Of a stretch of DNA of 64,000 nt, positions 53,041-64,000 are shown piece after piece. Source of the stretch: Vombatus ursinus (Eukaryota; Chordata; Mammalia; Diprotodontia; Vombatidae); contig NW_020940358.1 of NCBI RefSeq assembly GCF_900497805.2, positions 26,808,614-26,872,613 on the forward strand. The letters are read 5' to 3'. Positions within the stretch are counted from its first letter, which is position 1. Each line of letters starts with the position of its first letter. The notes below the pieces were generated by a model that was given only the letters and a program-made list of their open reading frames with translations, did no database searches and had not been told where the DNA came from. Made by a program: the position numbers and the translations under genes.

Positions 53041-54334
53041 TCTGGACTCCCAGGCTGGGGCTCTTTAATACTATTTAATTACCAGTCAGCTCTTCACCTG
53101 CTTTTCAGTTTTTCAGAACTGAAACCAAATCCCCAGACTCTCTCTAATCTGACCTCGATTCCTTTTCTGCAGAGCGGCTAATAATCTTAGAAGACCCTTC
53201 TCTGTACCTACACCCACCAAAAATGTCAGTCACACAGACAGGAAGTTGGGCCTGGCTGAGGTCACTCCCCTGGGGCTCCTGGAGTTTGCGGTGGGTTAGT
53301 GGTGGTAGTGGTTTCAGTCTTGCTTTTTTGGTGACCTTAGAAGTGCTTATTTATGCATTTAAAGCCCATGATCTAATACTTTCTGGTTTGGCTGCTTTCT
53401 CCATAATAGCAGCCTGTAAAAAAAAGCATTGGAGAATTCCCCGTGTTTTCTCATTTTGGGTCGAAAAAATAAACTGCCATCTATACAGCATTAAATAATG
53501 CCCACATGACGTGTTGGAATACATTGCTCCAACAGCAAAAAACCAATTTGGAGATATTTGGTAACCTAGGAGTCCACTAATCAGCCATACTCACTTTTTG
53601 ATAGAGGTTGAAGAGTAACATTCTAAGCTCGTGTTAAAGCAATTTTTAAAAAATGCTGGATTTGTTCATGTTTTCCCCATTTCTTCACAGAAGAGTCAAT
53701 GTTTTCAACATCCTTTCCCTCTGTAATTTTCCTATTGGCACGGCCACATCTGACCATGAAACCCCACGTAGGTATGTTACAGAAACAGTGATTGTTGAAA
53801 CAGACGCAAGTCTCTGGCATGAGCCTGTCTCCTTTACAAAATTAAAATGCCTTTTCAGCTCATAGGCTGTAATGTACTTCAGAGATGGATACAAAAAAAG
53901 AGTAACTGACATACCAGGAGATGAAATGAGAGAGGAGCAGATAGCTGTTTCTGTGTCATTCAGCCTTCCCCATTCCCCCTCACATGACGGTGGAATGTTG
54001 CACATCTGCCCTTTCTTTCTGGGAAATAATTTCATTTTGTACTTAGTTTCTTCAGCTAAATTCACAAAAAAGATGATAATTCCCTATGGAACACTCCACA
54101 TACTTCATGTATTTCATTTTTAAAAAATATTCATGACTGGTGTGGATGCTCATTCTGTTAATAGGTAGTGAAGCATATGACTTAATTTCGTAAGTTTCTG
54201 TGGCTAAAAAAAAGTCATTAGCTGGTGGCCAAGCTGGGGATGAGATACAATAGACAGATGGATATGGATACATGGGATAGGGAATGAACCCATGATTGTA
54301 TTAGGATAGAGAATCCCAGGATGACGAAAGTCCC
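53041..54334. other. repeat-free sequence with a possible exon
   Basis: 1.3 kb without a recognised repeat. A polypyrimidine/AG acceptor at 53,689-53,690 and a GTATGT donor at 53,772 bound an 81-bp segment open in one plus frame. A 126-codon minus frame (53,685-54,065) overlaps it. Neither is a protein I know. Confidence 0.4.
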
Positions 54335-54467
54335 TTTCCCAAAGCAAGTCAGCACCTTCCAATCTCTACAGCCCTAGAGCACAGAGCCAGTACATGTCAA
54401 AAGCTGAACCTGAACTCAGTTCCTGGATTGGAGGTCAGCTCTCTCTCCATTATGCCATGTGGCTATA
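54335..54467 (-). mobile_element. SINE-X copy
   Basis: 'agtcagcaccttccaatctc', 'ctgaacctgaactcagttcc', 'ggaggtcagctctctctcca', 'ttatgccatgtggct'. Confidence 0.65.
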
Positions 54468-56569
54468 AACATGTTTACTGGGCACAAAAGAAAAATTAAA
54501 AGAACTATCATTTAAAGCACATACTTTGGAAAATTAATTCGAATACTTTTTAAAGAAATACTTTTATAGCCATCTATGTTTGATGAATTGTTCAAAAAAT
54601 GTTTAGTATCAATAAAATAATAATCCTTTTTGTATTGGCCAATTAGGAAGCCTCTGCCATAACAGAGATGGTAATTACCTTGATTGTTTTCAAAAATAAA
54701 CAGCAACAATTAGTTTTTCAGACAGTCAAAGTCCAGACCTTTTGGTAGCCTTCAGAACAGGATCAAAGTTCCAGGTTTAGATTTCTAATGCTTCACATTT
54801 TCATCCAGATGCAGACTTTTCAGAGATCTAGCCCCCAAAATTAGTGATAATAATTACAATTATCATCAAAGGTAATCAAAGGCGATATTAGTGTTTGCTG
54901 AGATGGATTTGTGGACAATGAGATATTCATTATGACTAACTGTCCTTCACAAACTATCCCCTACTAATGTCACACCATCAAGACTGATATTTTAACATAT
55001 ACACCACCCCTAAACTCCCAGGTTTAGAGCACCTTATATTTAATGCATAAAGAAATTGTTCAATTTTCTGTGCTAGCTACTAATTATTATTTGCTGATGA
55101 TTTCTTCTTCAGATGCTATGCAACATAACTACACAGACATATCGCAACACAAATCCTATTGCAAACTATTATCCTCCATGCAAACTTGTCATTTTTCCTT
55201 CTCCGTACAGTCTATGGCCTCCCACTTACTCATTCCTGATATCTGAATGATCAAGTGTGTATGGTCAATTTCAATTTGTACCAATTTTCTGATGGAAGAA
55301 ACAAGCAAAAATATCAGGAATAACTGGATATCCTTTCCAAGAAAACATTCCCAATGTTTTGACTTATAGAGAAGGAACAGCACCCCTGTTATCTAAATGC
55401 TTTATTTTTGTTTTCTTCTGTTAACAAATCTCAGCTTAGGAGAAAAAGTGTCTTCGATTTTTACATCTTCCTTAATTAAAACACCCAGTACATATAGAGC
55501 TATTGATAGTAAAGCTCCAAACATTCTACATCGGCATGGAGCACAAAGAGCTACCATCTTTTTTTTCTCCAAAACAATTTAAATCAGAGTAAACAGAGGC
55601 TGAACAAAGCAATGAATGGATAAGATAAGTAAGGAAGGAGTTGTAAAGCAAGAATTCAGACCAGAGTTTTTAAGTTTCCTTTTCTCTCTAAATATATTAT
55701 TCCACTTACTTTAAAAATATTTTCATCAGCATCAAGATTACAAACAAGTTACTCCTTAAGGCTCTACAGAATTGTGAGCTATTATTACTCAGCTCTGTTC
55801 CATTAAGAGAGGGCAAGGATGGATTCCCAGGGTCAGTCCCCAGTGAGCAGCTATTGTCAATCACCAGGATGTCACTGCTATGAGGTCCCACCTAATTGAA
55901 GGGGGCTTAGCCCCACCCTACACCAGGGTGTTGGTTAAACACCATTAAAGGAGTTAAGATCTGCAAATAAAGAAAATGAGGCATTGTCTTAAGTGAATTA
56001 AGGCCTTCACCAGCCAATTATTTCCTGTTCCCTGCTAACAACTGCAACAGACAAAAAGGAACCATTTTGGAAAGACTTGCTATGGGATGGAAGAGGGATG
56101 TGAGTGTACTTTTTCTGTCAACAGTCCAGTGTTTTCACAGCTCAGTGTCCTTACTGGGGTTAAACACTTGGCAAAGAGGTAGGGGGATGTGGATAAAAAA
56201 AAAAAAGTTTGTTCTGCTACCAGAAAGAACTGTCCTGGCAGTACCCTCTGGTAAGTCTCTACTTTTCTGCTTTGGGAGTTTTTGACTATTAGGGTATTTA
56301 AGCCCAGCAGCACTAGAGATAAGGAGAAACAGTATTAGGCTATCCACTACCCTCCTTTTTAAAAGGACTCTCCAATTTTTTCTTTCCTTTTTGCAGTAAG
56401 TTTAATGCCAGTAGAAGGTACCAAGTTAGGGGTCTTTGTTTAATTTCCCAAGTCCAGTTGGGAAACATTCCTCCCCCCTTTCCCTCTATACTGTTTCATC
56501 TTTCTTAATGTGGAAATATGGGTTCTGCTGCCAGAACCACCAGATGTTGTTATCTATATTTGTTATATT
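54468..56569. other. repeat-poor unique sequence, 2.1 kb
   Basis: No SINE or LINE recognised. Two ATCAAAGG words lie 10 bp apart at 54,865 and 54,875. Small frames on both strands are not recognised. Confidence 0.5.
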
Positions 56570-56715
56570 TTAATAATAATCCAATAATAATCATAGCTCA
56601 TATTTCTAAAGGACTTCAGGGTTTACATAGTGCTTGTTCCACAAAAGCCCAGTGAGGTAGGGAGTGTAAGAATCATTATCCCGTTTTACAAATGGGGAAA
56701 CTGAGGTTGAGTATT
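56570..56715 (-). mobile_element. MIR-type SINE, tail and CORE
   Basis: 'aggacttcagggtttacata', 'aagcccagtgaggtagggag', 'cccgttttacaaatggggaa'. Confidence 0.8.
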
Positions 56716-57024
56716 ATTTTACACCAACCACACTATTCTTTATTCATGACATCCTGTTCATGGGCTGTGCAGTATAACAGTACATAGCAACACAAAATCC
56801 ATCACAATCTACCACTTTTCCTGTAAACTTGACTTTTTTTGTTTTTGTTTTTGCTCCTTGACCAAAGACACTCAGCCAGGGTGTGTTCCGACTCCAAGTC
56901 TGCTGCTATTGCCATGACATCTCACTGCTTTTTCGTGAAGTGTACCCCAGAGAAAAGAATGTATTGGCAGTTCTGTATATAAAATACTTCACTGCCGTAG
57001 GCCTTTGTCTGCCTACTAGGAAGA
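56716..57024. other. unique sequence
   Basis: T/G-rich run at about 56,836-56,852; otherwise nothing recognised. Confidence 0.4.
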
Positions 57025-57190
57025 AGTGGTATTCTGGAAACAGTACTGAAGACCTGGATTTGTTAGGGGCTGTGCTGCTTACTCTCTGCTGAAGCTGGGC
57101 AGTTCCCTTCTCCTCTCTCAAGTTTCTCAATGGTAAAATAAAGGGATTGGATTGCATGATCTCTAAGTTATCCTAAAGTCCTAAGATGCT
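57025..57190 (+). mobile_element. MIR3-type SINE
   Basis: 'gtggtattctggaaacagta', 'gaagacctggatttgttagg', tail 'ggattgcatgatctctaagt'. Confidence 0.78.
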
Positions 57191-58029
57191 AATTATGTCA
57201 CCCCTCCCCCAGTCATTAAAAACAACACTTCACATCTTCTCTCATTTTCTCATGACTTCGGAGAGCATTTTTTTCCACTACTCAGTCATCATAATCTGCA
57301 GTCAATTCCACACGTTAAGCATAACAACCTGCGACTTTATTATACAAGGAGTTTATGGTGAGGCTAATTAGCGTCTAACTGGGCACTCCAGCTGAGGACA
57401 CCTAAAAAACATCTGGCAGCAGAAGCCTGGTGAAGGGGTGGAGAGAATAGGTTCACAGGGCCATGCAATCCCATCAGAGCTAGTTCTAGGTGGATCTTAG
57501 CAAAACTTGTCTCCTGTCTGTGACCAAAGTTATCTTTGGAAAGGTAACTGAAAAAAAATAAGGAAACTGGTTTCTTCTTTGCCAGAAAGGACAGATCTTA
57601 TAGTTGGGAGCACATGCCCTTTTAAAATGAACATAGGTTGAGTGTGTACATTTTACACAAACCCACACAAGGACATACATGCTTACCCTACGATACAAGT
57701 GCACCTATTTTAAAAATGCCTTTTGTAAATGGTATTTTCAGTCTTCCAATAACAGCTCATTTTGATTCATTTACTCTCTCAAATATGGCTAACAATGTCT
57801 CTCGGCAGTTAAAACAACAAAAATAATGCCAGATATTGCCAACATCGGGCCTTCTGTACTCCGACAAATGAGAATGATATAATAAGCCCCCAACCCAAGG
57901 CTCCTTGTGAACTCTTTACAACATGCCATTCAGGCAGGAGATTATGAAATTTAAAGGAAGATACAATTCACTGTAGACAATTTGATTTCCTTTAGTCAGT
58001 TAATAGTTAGAAAAATATTCACGTACACA
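57191..58029. other. repeat-poor unique sequence
   Basis: No repeat or gene recognised. Confidence 0.45.
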
Positions 58030-58031
58030 TA

Positions 58032-58091
58032 CCAAGTGTCCCAAAAGTCTCGGTGAAGTTTAAATCACACTAAGACTTTTGAGTCACCCTG
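58032..58091. mobile_element. 60-bp mariner-type MITE at a TA target
   Basis: Left end ccaagtgtcccaaaagtct and right end agacttttgagtcaccctg are imperfect inverted repeats around a short A/T-rich centre. TA flanks both ends (58,030-58,031 and 58,092-58,093), as expected for the Tc1/mariner superfamily. Confidence 0.8.
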
Positions 58092-58093
58092 TA

Positions 58094-59934
58094 TACATGA
58101 AAATGCCAAATGATCCTCAAGTATGTATGCATACTACATATAGGCCAGGAAAAGCTCAAGGAGCAATAAATGAAGAAGTCTTAACTAGTCACGTGTACAA
58201 TACTATCACAATGCTAATTTTAAAATCCTGAGTTAAACAAGGAATAAAAATGCTTCAGAAAATATTCATTATGATAACATGTCATTTCTTTTTTTTAGAT
58301 TTAGCTGTATTGGGAATCTTCTCATGATTTCATATAGGGTTTTACTTGGAGTCTGTCTCTGGGAGTTTTTAAATCTAGTTACTTGCTCCAGCAAAAAGCT
58401 AACTGTAGTTGGTTTCAAAGAAAACCTAAATCTGCCTTCATTGGCCATCCAAATTAAGCATCATCTTTCCCGGATCAGAAGACAAATAAAGCTGCATATT
58501 TAAAAACTCAGGCATTCTCGAAATATTTTGGGGGGACATGGGAGGCTGGGGAGGTTTGGGAATGGGGAAAAGGAAGAGAATAAAAAGTATTTAAAAAAAA
58601 CAATAGAAGTTTATATTTGTAACCGATTTATAGTTTAAAGAAAGATTAACATAAGCAGGGGGAAAGATGTTTGGAGAAAAATTCTTGAATGGAAATTATT
58701 TCAAGGAAAGAAACAGAGATCTGTGCATCCAGTGTAGAACTGCTTTGAACCCTGTTCAAAAGCTCGCCCAGCCCATTTCTGTTAGTTACAATGTTAGAGC
58801 ATTAAGTGTTTGCAAGGGCCTGTTAATAAATTTTAAGCAAACTCAAAACATTTTATTGGTGAAACATATGTAATTTAACAATGAAAATTTCGGTAGAGGA
58901 GAAATATACCATTACATGAAAGAAATATTAAAAAAAAAAAACCAAAGCAATTGTACCCTGGGCAATAATTTCCTTTCCAAGGTATTCCCTAACTCAGACA
59001 TAATTTAACACTCAAATGCTTATTTGATGTTTGTAAATCACTCTCAAACTCCCCTAAGCCTTAAGAACAGCTCTAGATGCAGGTTAGGTATTAACTCATT
59101 TCACTGCATCAGGTAATTAAACGTCACTGAAACGGTTGTGATTTATATGGAAATGTTGTTTTTTTTGGTGGGTTTTTGTTGTTGTTGTTACAAAAGTAAT
59201 TAAAGATTACGTGGCAATTCTCAACATTGTGTCCGTAAAGTTCAGCGTGAGTTTTATTTTTAGATTCCCAAACCCGCATGGTCAGTTTCACCTCTCCCAG
59301 TGCCTAGATCCTTGGAACTGCTCTTACAATTCAGCAACTGAAAAGGAGTTGTGGACTTTGGGGGTGCAAGTGTTTTCACCTCAAGGCTGTTTTTACTGCG
59401 GCAGTAGTAGTCTGAAAGGCTGTTACCCGACCTTTTGCACTTATGTGTTTGCACTTAAATAACTTATTTAGCACAAATTATTTTGGGCAGGAAAAACAAA
59501 AACAAAACCTCACGAGCTAAAACCAACAAACTGAAGTTTTTGGACGGCAGCATAAAATCCCAGTCTTTGATTTCTTCATTTCAACAATAATAAATTAAAG
59601 AAAAAAACAAAAACACAGCCCGATCCAGTGTTTCTAAGTACCCCTAGTCACGAGGGTCTGCGCTACTTGGTAACAAATACCAATTATTTCGGGGTCCCAT
59701 TCCCTGCCAGGGAAGGAAATAACAAAGTGGTGATTCGGGAAGCAATCTAACTGACACCCCTAAGAAGGTCGAGGGAGGAAGGGTCACAGTAGGACCAGCT
59801 AGGACACCACTGCCCTGGGCTTTTTCAACCCAAAGCGAGTTTCAAAGAGGAAAGGACGTCCGCCCATCTGCTGACTCCTAGGAGTAGGAAGAGATGACTT
59901 GTCCTTAGCATCTCCCTGGCCCCTGCCTGGTCTC
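58094..59934. other. repeat-poor sequence flanking the CpG island
   Basis: 1.8 kb with no SINE or LINE recognised. A strong pyrimidine tract and AG at about 58,282-58,297 precede a 74-codon plus frame ending at 58,503, which I do not recognise. Probably intronic or regulatory. Confidence 0.45.
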
Positions 59935-59945
59935 CGCAAACTCAC

Positions 59946-60350
59946 CTTAAGCGAGCCCGTCCCTCCTCCGGCATGGGCTGCGGACTCAGCCAGCCCGCTC
60001 TGCCCCTCTCTCCCCAGCCGTCTCAGTGCGTAGGAAGGTTCCGCACCTGGTGCCTGTCAGCACTCGGCCGCCAGCCGGATCAGGGGCAGCGTCCTAAAGC
60101 GCTCCCTCCCTCCCTCGTTAGCCCAGCACTTGTCCACTCTTTCCTGAGCCAAGCAGTGACGCGGCTCTGGCCACCTGGCCCAGGTTTGCCCGGGCTGCCC
60201 CGGCCACCGTCTCCAGAAGTGGCCGAGTGGTCCCTGTAATCTGCAGCACCGGACGCCGGAGGAGCAGCCCCGCAGGCCGCGTTCTCCCGGACCAACACTG
60301 TCCCCCAGCACCAGACCCCAAGCGAATCCTTTCCCGGGTGTCCAGAGCAC
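59946..60350 (-). other. candidate minus-strand first exon (right-hand limit unknown)
   Basis: On the minus strand the sequence reads GCTCGCTTAAG then GTGAGTT, a consensus donor with the last exon base at 59,946. An ATG 31 bases upstream (MPEEGRARL) has a weak context, so the exon may be entirely 5' UTR. The start is not visible; the limit given is arbitrary. Confidence 0.4.
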
Positions 60351-60776
60351 TGACGGACCGGAAAGGTCTGCGGCCAGCAGAGCTCTCGGCTAGTCTTGCT
60401 CACTCGACTCCCCCAGCCCCGGCGCTCAACACCCTTGGTTCAGTCAGTCCAGAGGACAGCGCGCGCGGGCAGCTCCGCGCCTCGGTGGACGCAGGCGGCC
60501 AATGGCCCCCGAGGCAGCCTCCGTAACCTCACAGGCGGCGTTGGAGGACGCTCGCAGAGGCAGTGTTTTTGGAGGAGAAGCAGGCTTCCCCAGCTGGGGT
60601 GCGGGGTCAGGGCGGCGGGAGGGGTTCGTCCTCCAGCCTGAGACCCACGACCCTTAGGCTCCCAATGCAGTTACTTACTGTGCTCCACCTCCCCAATCCC
60701 GAGGCCAGCGGGCGCGCGTGGGAGGCGTGTGTGTGAGTGCGAGCGGAGGGGAAAGGGTGATGGTCTCCGTACTCAC

Positions 60777-61300
60777 CACGGGCTGCTGGAAAGAAGCTCC
60801 CGCGTCCCCGGGCCGAGCCTGCGGGCGGCTGCGGAGGCACTAGTGGTTGAGCGATCCCCCCTCCCCCCAATCCCCCGCCGTCCTTTCCTCCAGTCTCTTC
60901 TTGTCTCCCCCTCCTCCTCCCCGCGGGTTGCGGCGCTCTCGGCCCCCAGGCGGGGTGGGGCGGGGCGAGGCCCGCGTGCGAGGTGAAAGGGTCGCAGGGA
61001 GCTGGGGCGCTCAGGGGCGCGGGGCGCCTCGCGGAGGATCCGGGCTGCAACCGGCTCGCGGAGGGGAGCGGGTATTCGACTGAAGCAGCTGCTGCTTGGA
61101 GCCTTCCTTCGCTTAGCCTCGAGCACGCCTGGGGAGGGGAGGTTCTCGGCCCCTTCCCCCTTACACACCCACCGACGCTCCCCTGCCTGCGCTCTGCCCT
61201 CGCGCCCAGATCTTCCCGGTGGAGAGCACCGCACCCAGACACAGAGGCACTAGGTCTTGGAGCCTCCCTACTTGTTGGGACGCCGCCGTACAGCGTCTTT
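60777..61300 (-). other. candidate alternative minus-strand first exon (right-hand limit unknown)
   Basis: On the minus strand CAGCCCGTG then GTGAGTACGG gives a good donor with the last exon base at 60,777. Upstream lie the GC boxes. A TATA-like word (tttataag on the minus strand) is at 61,319-61,326, which would place a start near 61,290, but GC-rich promoters often lack TATA. Confidence 0.35.
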
Positions 61301-61404
61301 CTACCTCTCCCTCCACCCTTATAAAGACTCCCTCTCACAGAGACATCTACAAGGGGACACTTTCTGTAGTCCAGACACCAGTTTACAGGGAAACTTTTAA
61401 GGGA

Positions 61405-61720
61405 GTATGGAGTACTGCGAAGAATAATGGGCTGGGAGTAAAAAACTCGGTTTAACATCCCAGCTCTGTGACTTACTGGTTGCGGTCAAATCTCAGTTTT
61501 TCTTCTCTGAGCCTCAGTTTCCTCATTGGGAAAGAATGATAGATCAGAGGACCTAACTTCCACTTATTACCCGTGTGATCTGTCATTTACCCTTGCTAGG
61601 TCTCAGTTTCCTCAACTGAAAAAAGAGAGGGCTGGACTAGCTGGTCTGTAAATTCACTTCCAATTCTAAATCTATTATGATTTGTAAAATGGGGCAGTAA
61701 TGCTTGAACTACCTATTCTT
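61405..61720 (+). mobile_element. MIR SINE opened by a nested MIR3
   Basis: 'agtactgcgaagaataatgg', 'acatcccagctctgtgactt', 'cctcagtttcctcattggga' break off near 61,535. A MIR3 ('cttattacccgtgtgatctg', 'gctggactagctggtctgta') runs to about 61,680. 'tttgtaaaatggggcagtaa' continues the first copy. Confidence 0.72.
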
Positions 61721-64000
61721 AGGCCCTTGCTTTCCCATTCTAAACAACTGGCCAAAACATTCCATCCTGTCCTGGGGCATTCTCTTCAACAACTCCTAAG
61801 TCCAACAATACTTCTATCTTTTATTTAGTCTCATTTATTTATTGTATGTACTGATGTACTGTATGGAAAAGAAAAACAAAACAGGATATCATCCCAACAA
61901 GCCCTGACCAGGTCTCTGTGAACATGTTAATGAACTATAAGGCTGTCTTATTTTTTCAGGCCTCATAGTGAACCGTTTATGAACTAAAAGTACCCTGTTG
62001 GACTTAAAGGGTTAATAGCTTCCCAAAACCAGTTTACTCACCCAGCAGAATCTGGCCCATTATCTCATTAATCCTGATTGTTTAGTATATCCCTAAGAGG
62101 GAAGTAGAAGGCAGGTGGTGCTTACTAATTTTAGTTGCTCCTGTAAATGGGGATAAAGGACTTACCCAAAGGCACTTAGCAAGGATAGAATTGAGGAAAA
62201 ATCGAAGTCACTTAATTCTTATCCAAGGACATTAAAATTCAGCACTGTATCTGTGACTGCTGCTCATTTCTCTGTCCTCTCTAACCTCCAGGCCCTGTAT
62301 CTTCATTACCTGATACCATCTTGAAGTGGCTTGCAAAAGCATCCCAGGGAAAACCTCAAGATACCAGACTTGGATGTAGAGTTTACAAGGGCTCAGGCAA
62401 ACAGTTCCCATTCTGAGGAAAAGTGCAAGAAATCTCAGGCTCCTGGACAAATTTTGGATTGTACTTGAGAGAGATCAAATTTGTTCTTTTTACAGACCTT
62501 AAAGACCACAAAAATTTACAATGCAAGGCCATGGTTCACATACACACAAATATCTCAGAGACATGTGCAATTTCCTAATAGATTCATGTTCTCCAAGCCC
62601 AATTCTTTCCACTTTCCTAAACACACACTATTTACACCCTAAAGATCTCCATATAAAGTATTCAGTTATGAGTCACTTCATTCACATAGACATATACAAA
62701 GTACAATTGCGAAAGAACAACTCCCCTAAAACACACATACCCTGAAGCAACTCATTACATATTAAATACACACATATATATTATACAAATATACATATGC
62801 ATCTAAAATGGACCATTAAACAAAGAGAAATTAAAATGCATGACAATGTTTAAGCATCTAGTTTATGTTAAGGCTAAAAAGCACTTGTGAGGCTAAAAGC
62901 TTAAGGCTAAAAACACACTTGTACTTTCTGCATTTCTATAGTCACAAACAATATTTATACAGCTAAGATGTACAGCATGAACACATGTCTATGTATTATC
63001 ATTTTCTCTTACTAATTTCTCTGTTTCTTTTACTGATTTCCAGAAATAGAGATTAAGACAGTTTTTAGGAGGCTACCAAAGGCTTCAAAGAAACTTTCTT
63101 CTGGGTGTGTCTTTCTCTGTCTCTGTCTTTTCTTCTTCTCTCTAGCCCCATTTGCTGATCAATTCTAAAATCCTCATGCTGGAACAACAGCATTATTTCG
63201 TCTTCCCAGCAGGCTCGGTCATAAAAATCTTTCAACTCTACTCTAACTTGAAATTCATTTATACAGTCCATATCACAACACTGAAACCAAACTGAGAGCA
63301 AGCCACTTTTCTAACCCCAAGAATTCATTTCCCCCTGTTGTCCATCCTCCTCCCAAAAGATCTGTCAGATATGGCTTTCGTTGTCCCAGAGAGGAACTTT
63401 GGATAAGGTGACAAGACCCTTGATTCTGCTGTCTTTCCCAAGTCTCTCCCCTTCTTTTGCTGCCTCCTAACTAAGCCAGTATCTTTGATGGAGTGATAAT
63501 TAAGCTGGTCCTACATTTGTGTGACTTAAAACAGATGACGCCACAGGAAAGAGTACTGGGAACCCAACAGCAACAACATTCCCCTGCATAAATCCAGGTT
63601 TCCACACTCATCACATGTTTATTATTCACCTAAGCAACCAGAATGTCTCCCTGGTCCCTCCATTTGGGGCTCTGTCATTGAGGAATTAACAACAGACACG
63701 GGGAAGGTGTGTTTTTTTAAACTGGCCTAAGGAGAAGAAAGGTCATTTGTTGTATAGGCTGAGGATCAAATTTAAAGCATGGAGCTGCTTGGTGTGGTTC
63801 TTTCTCTCCCCCCTACCCCACGTCTCCAAACAGCATAATACAAACAATGCTAAACTGTTAAACAAATGTGAACATTGAGAGGAAAGCAAGGCCAGAACAT
63901 CTACAAGCATTACTCTCTACTCTTGAAGCAAATGTTAGCATCTAGAACCGCTCTCTACAGAAGAGGTTGGTTTGACTGTGTGAAGAAACAGTGGTGGCTA
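61721..64000. other. unique sequence, 2.3 kb
   Basis: A TA/CA-rich tract near 62,765-62,805. 62,140-62,250 has a faint reverse-SINE look ('aaaggacttacccaaaggca') that I cannot support. Minus frames at 62,232-62,450 and 63,065-63,301 show no domain I know. Confidence 0.45.

Larger units (their letters stand above)
59935..61300. promoter_or_regulatory. CpG island, probable promoter and first-exon region
   Basis: A GC-rich, CpG-dense block stands out sharply from the AT-rich, CpG-poor surroundings. It holds GC boxes (60,949-60,966, ggcgggg and ggggcggggc), a CCAAT word at 60,499-60,503 and a CG run at 60,460-60,470. Good splice donors occur on the minus strand (GTGAGT at 59,945 and 60,776). On the plus strand I find only a weak gaggtgaaa at about 60,980. 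This favours a gene transcribed leftwards. Frames up to 283 codons (minus, 60,607-61,458) are Pro/Arg/Gly-rich shadows of the GC content, not proteins. Gene not identified. Confidence 0.8.

Noticed and set aside
58298-58503. Possible terminal exon after a strong pyrimidine tract, with aataaa inside
   Set aside because: The peptide is not recognisable and the aataaa word overlaps the frame; AT-rich intronic sequence gives this often.
59973-60239. Plus-strand frame beginning MGCGL, like the acylated N-terminus of raftlin proteins
   Set aside because: Similarity stops after five residues; the rest is Pro-rich and unrelated, and no plus-strand donor is positioned to continue it.
61319-61326. TATA-like word as a core promoter
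   Set aside because: It lies at the edge of the CpG island and reads as TATA-like on both strands; too weak alone to place a start site.
60607-61458. 283-codon minus-strand open frame in the CpG island
   Set aside because: Pro/Arg/Gly/Ser-rich throughout, overlapped by long frames in other phases on both strands, no domain, and a splice donor at 60,776 falls inside it. Typical GC-driven chance frame.
63065-63301. 78-codon minus-strand frame with a protein-like stretch (ELKDFYDRACWEDEIMLLF)
   Set aside because: A weak acceptor may precede it, but there is no good donor and no family I know. Not distinguishable from chance without a search.
1-64000. Endogenous retroviruses, LTRs, Polinton-like or other capsid/envelope elements
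   Set aside because: I saw no LTR pair, primer-binding site, polypurine tract or gag/pol/env-like frame. Short pieces in unique stretches could be missed.
1-64000. tRNA genes suggested by the many 'GTTCAAATC' B-box words
   Set aside because: Those followed by a CORE and LINE-type tail are SINE heads. The one exception near 22.6 kb is reported separately.

Overview
The window is eukaryotic, non-coding, repeat-rich DNA from a marsupial, more likely an Australian one than an opossum. The strongest signs are MAR1 SINEs (tRNA-like head, CORE domain, RTE/BovB-like tail), young WSINE1-like SINEs with clean target-site duplications, and a HAL1 (half-LINE-1) element. These sit on a dense background of MIR, MIR3, L2 and L3/CR1 relics. 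No complete protein-coding gene, rRNA, tRNA, CRISPR array, retrovirus or LTR element can be supported. Family names are recalled from consensus sequences, not searched, and most repeat edges are good to about 10-20 bases.

Layout. 1-6.7 kb: SINE-dense, with a GA/GT compound microsatellite. 6.7-10.6 kb: an L1 3' end next to an apparently full-length HAL1 on the minus strand, with 17-bp target-site duplications and a WSINE1-like SINE inside it. 10.6-31 kb: MIR/MIR3 SINEs about every 400-700 bp, several nested, with L2 and L1 pieces. 31.7-41.4 kb: the best L2 and L3 LINE tails, a MAR1 inside a MIR3, and a hAT-like MITE. 43.2-43.5 kb: an AT-rich satellite with a 76-bp higher-order period. 46-53 kb: a long L3 tail, another MAR1-in-MIR3 nest, and a 63-bp palindromic hAT relic with a perfect 8-bp duplication. 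53-59.9 kb: noticeably fewer repeats, one 60-bp mariner-type MITE, and possible regulatory or exonic sequence. 59.9-61.3 kb: a CpG island with GC boxes, a CCAAT box and two good minus-strand splice donors. 61.4-64 kb: one nested SINE, otherwise unique sequence.

Interpretation. The CpG island is probably the promoter and first-exon region of a gene transcribed leftwards on the minus strand. Much of the window would then be its first intron; the gene itself is not identified. No novel biological system was found. The points most worth a second look are the HAL1 with its internally duplicated 3' UTR, the three MAR1 copies that all sit plus-strand inside minus-strand MIR3 copies, the two miniature DNA transposons, an unassigned SINE type seen eight times, the 76-bp satellite, and two splice-site-bounded open segments at 50.7 and 53.7 kb.
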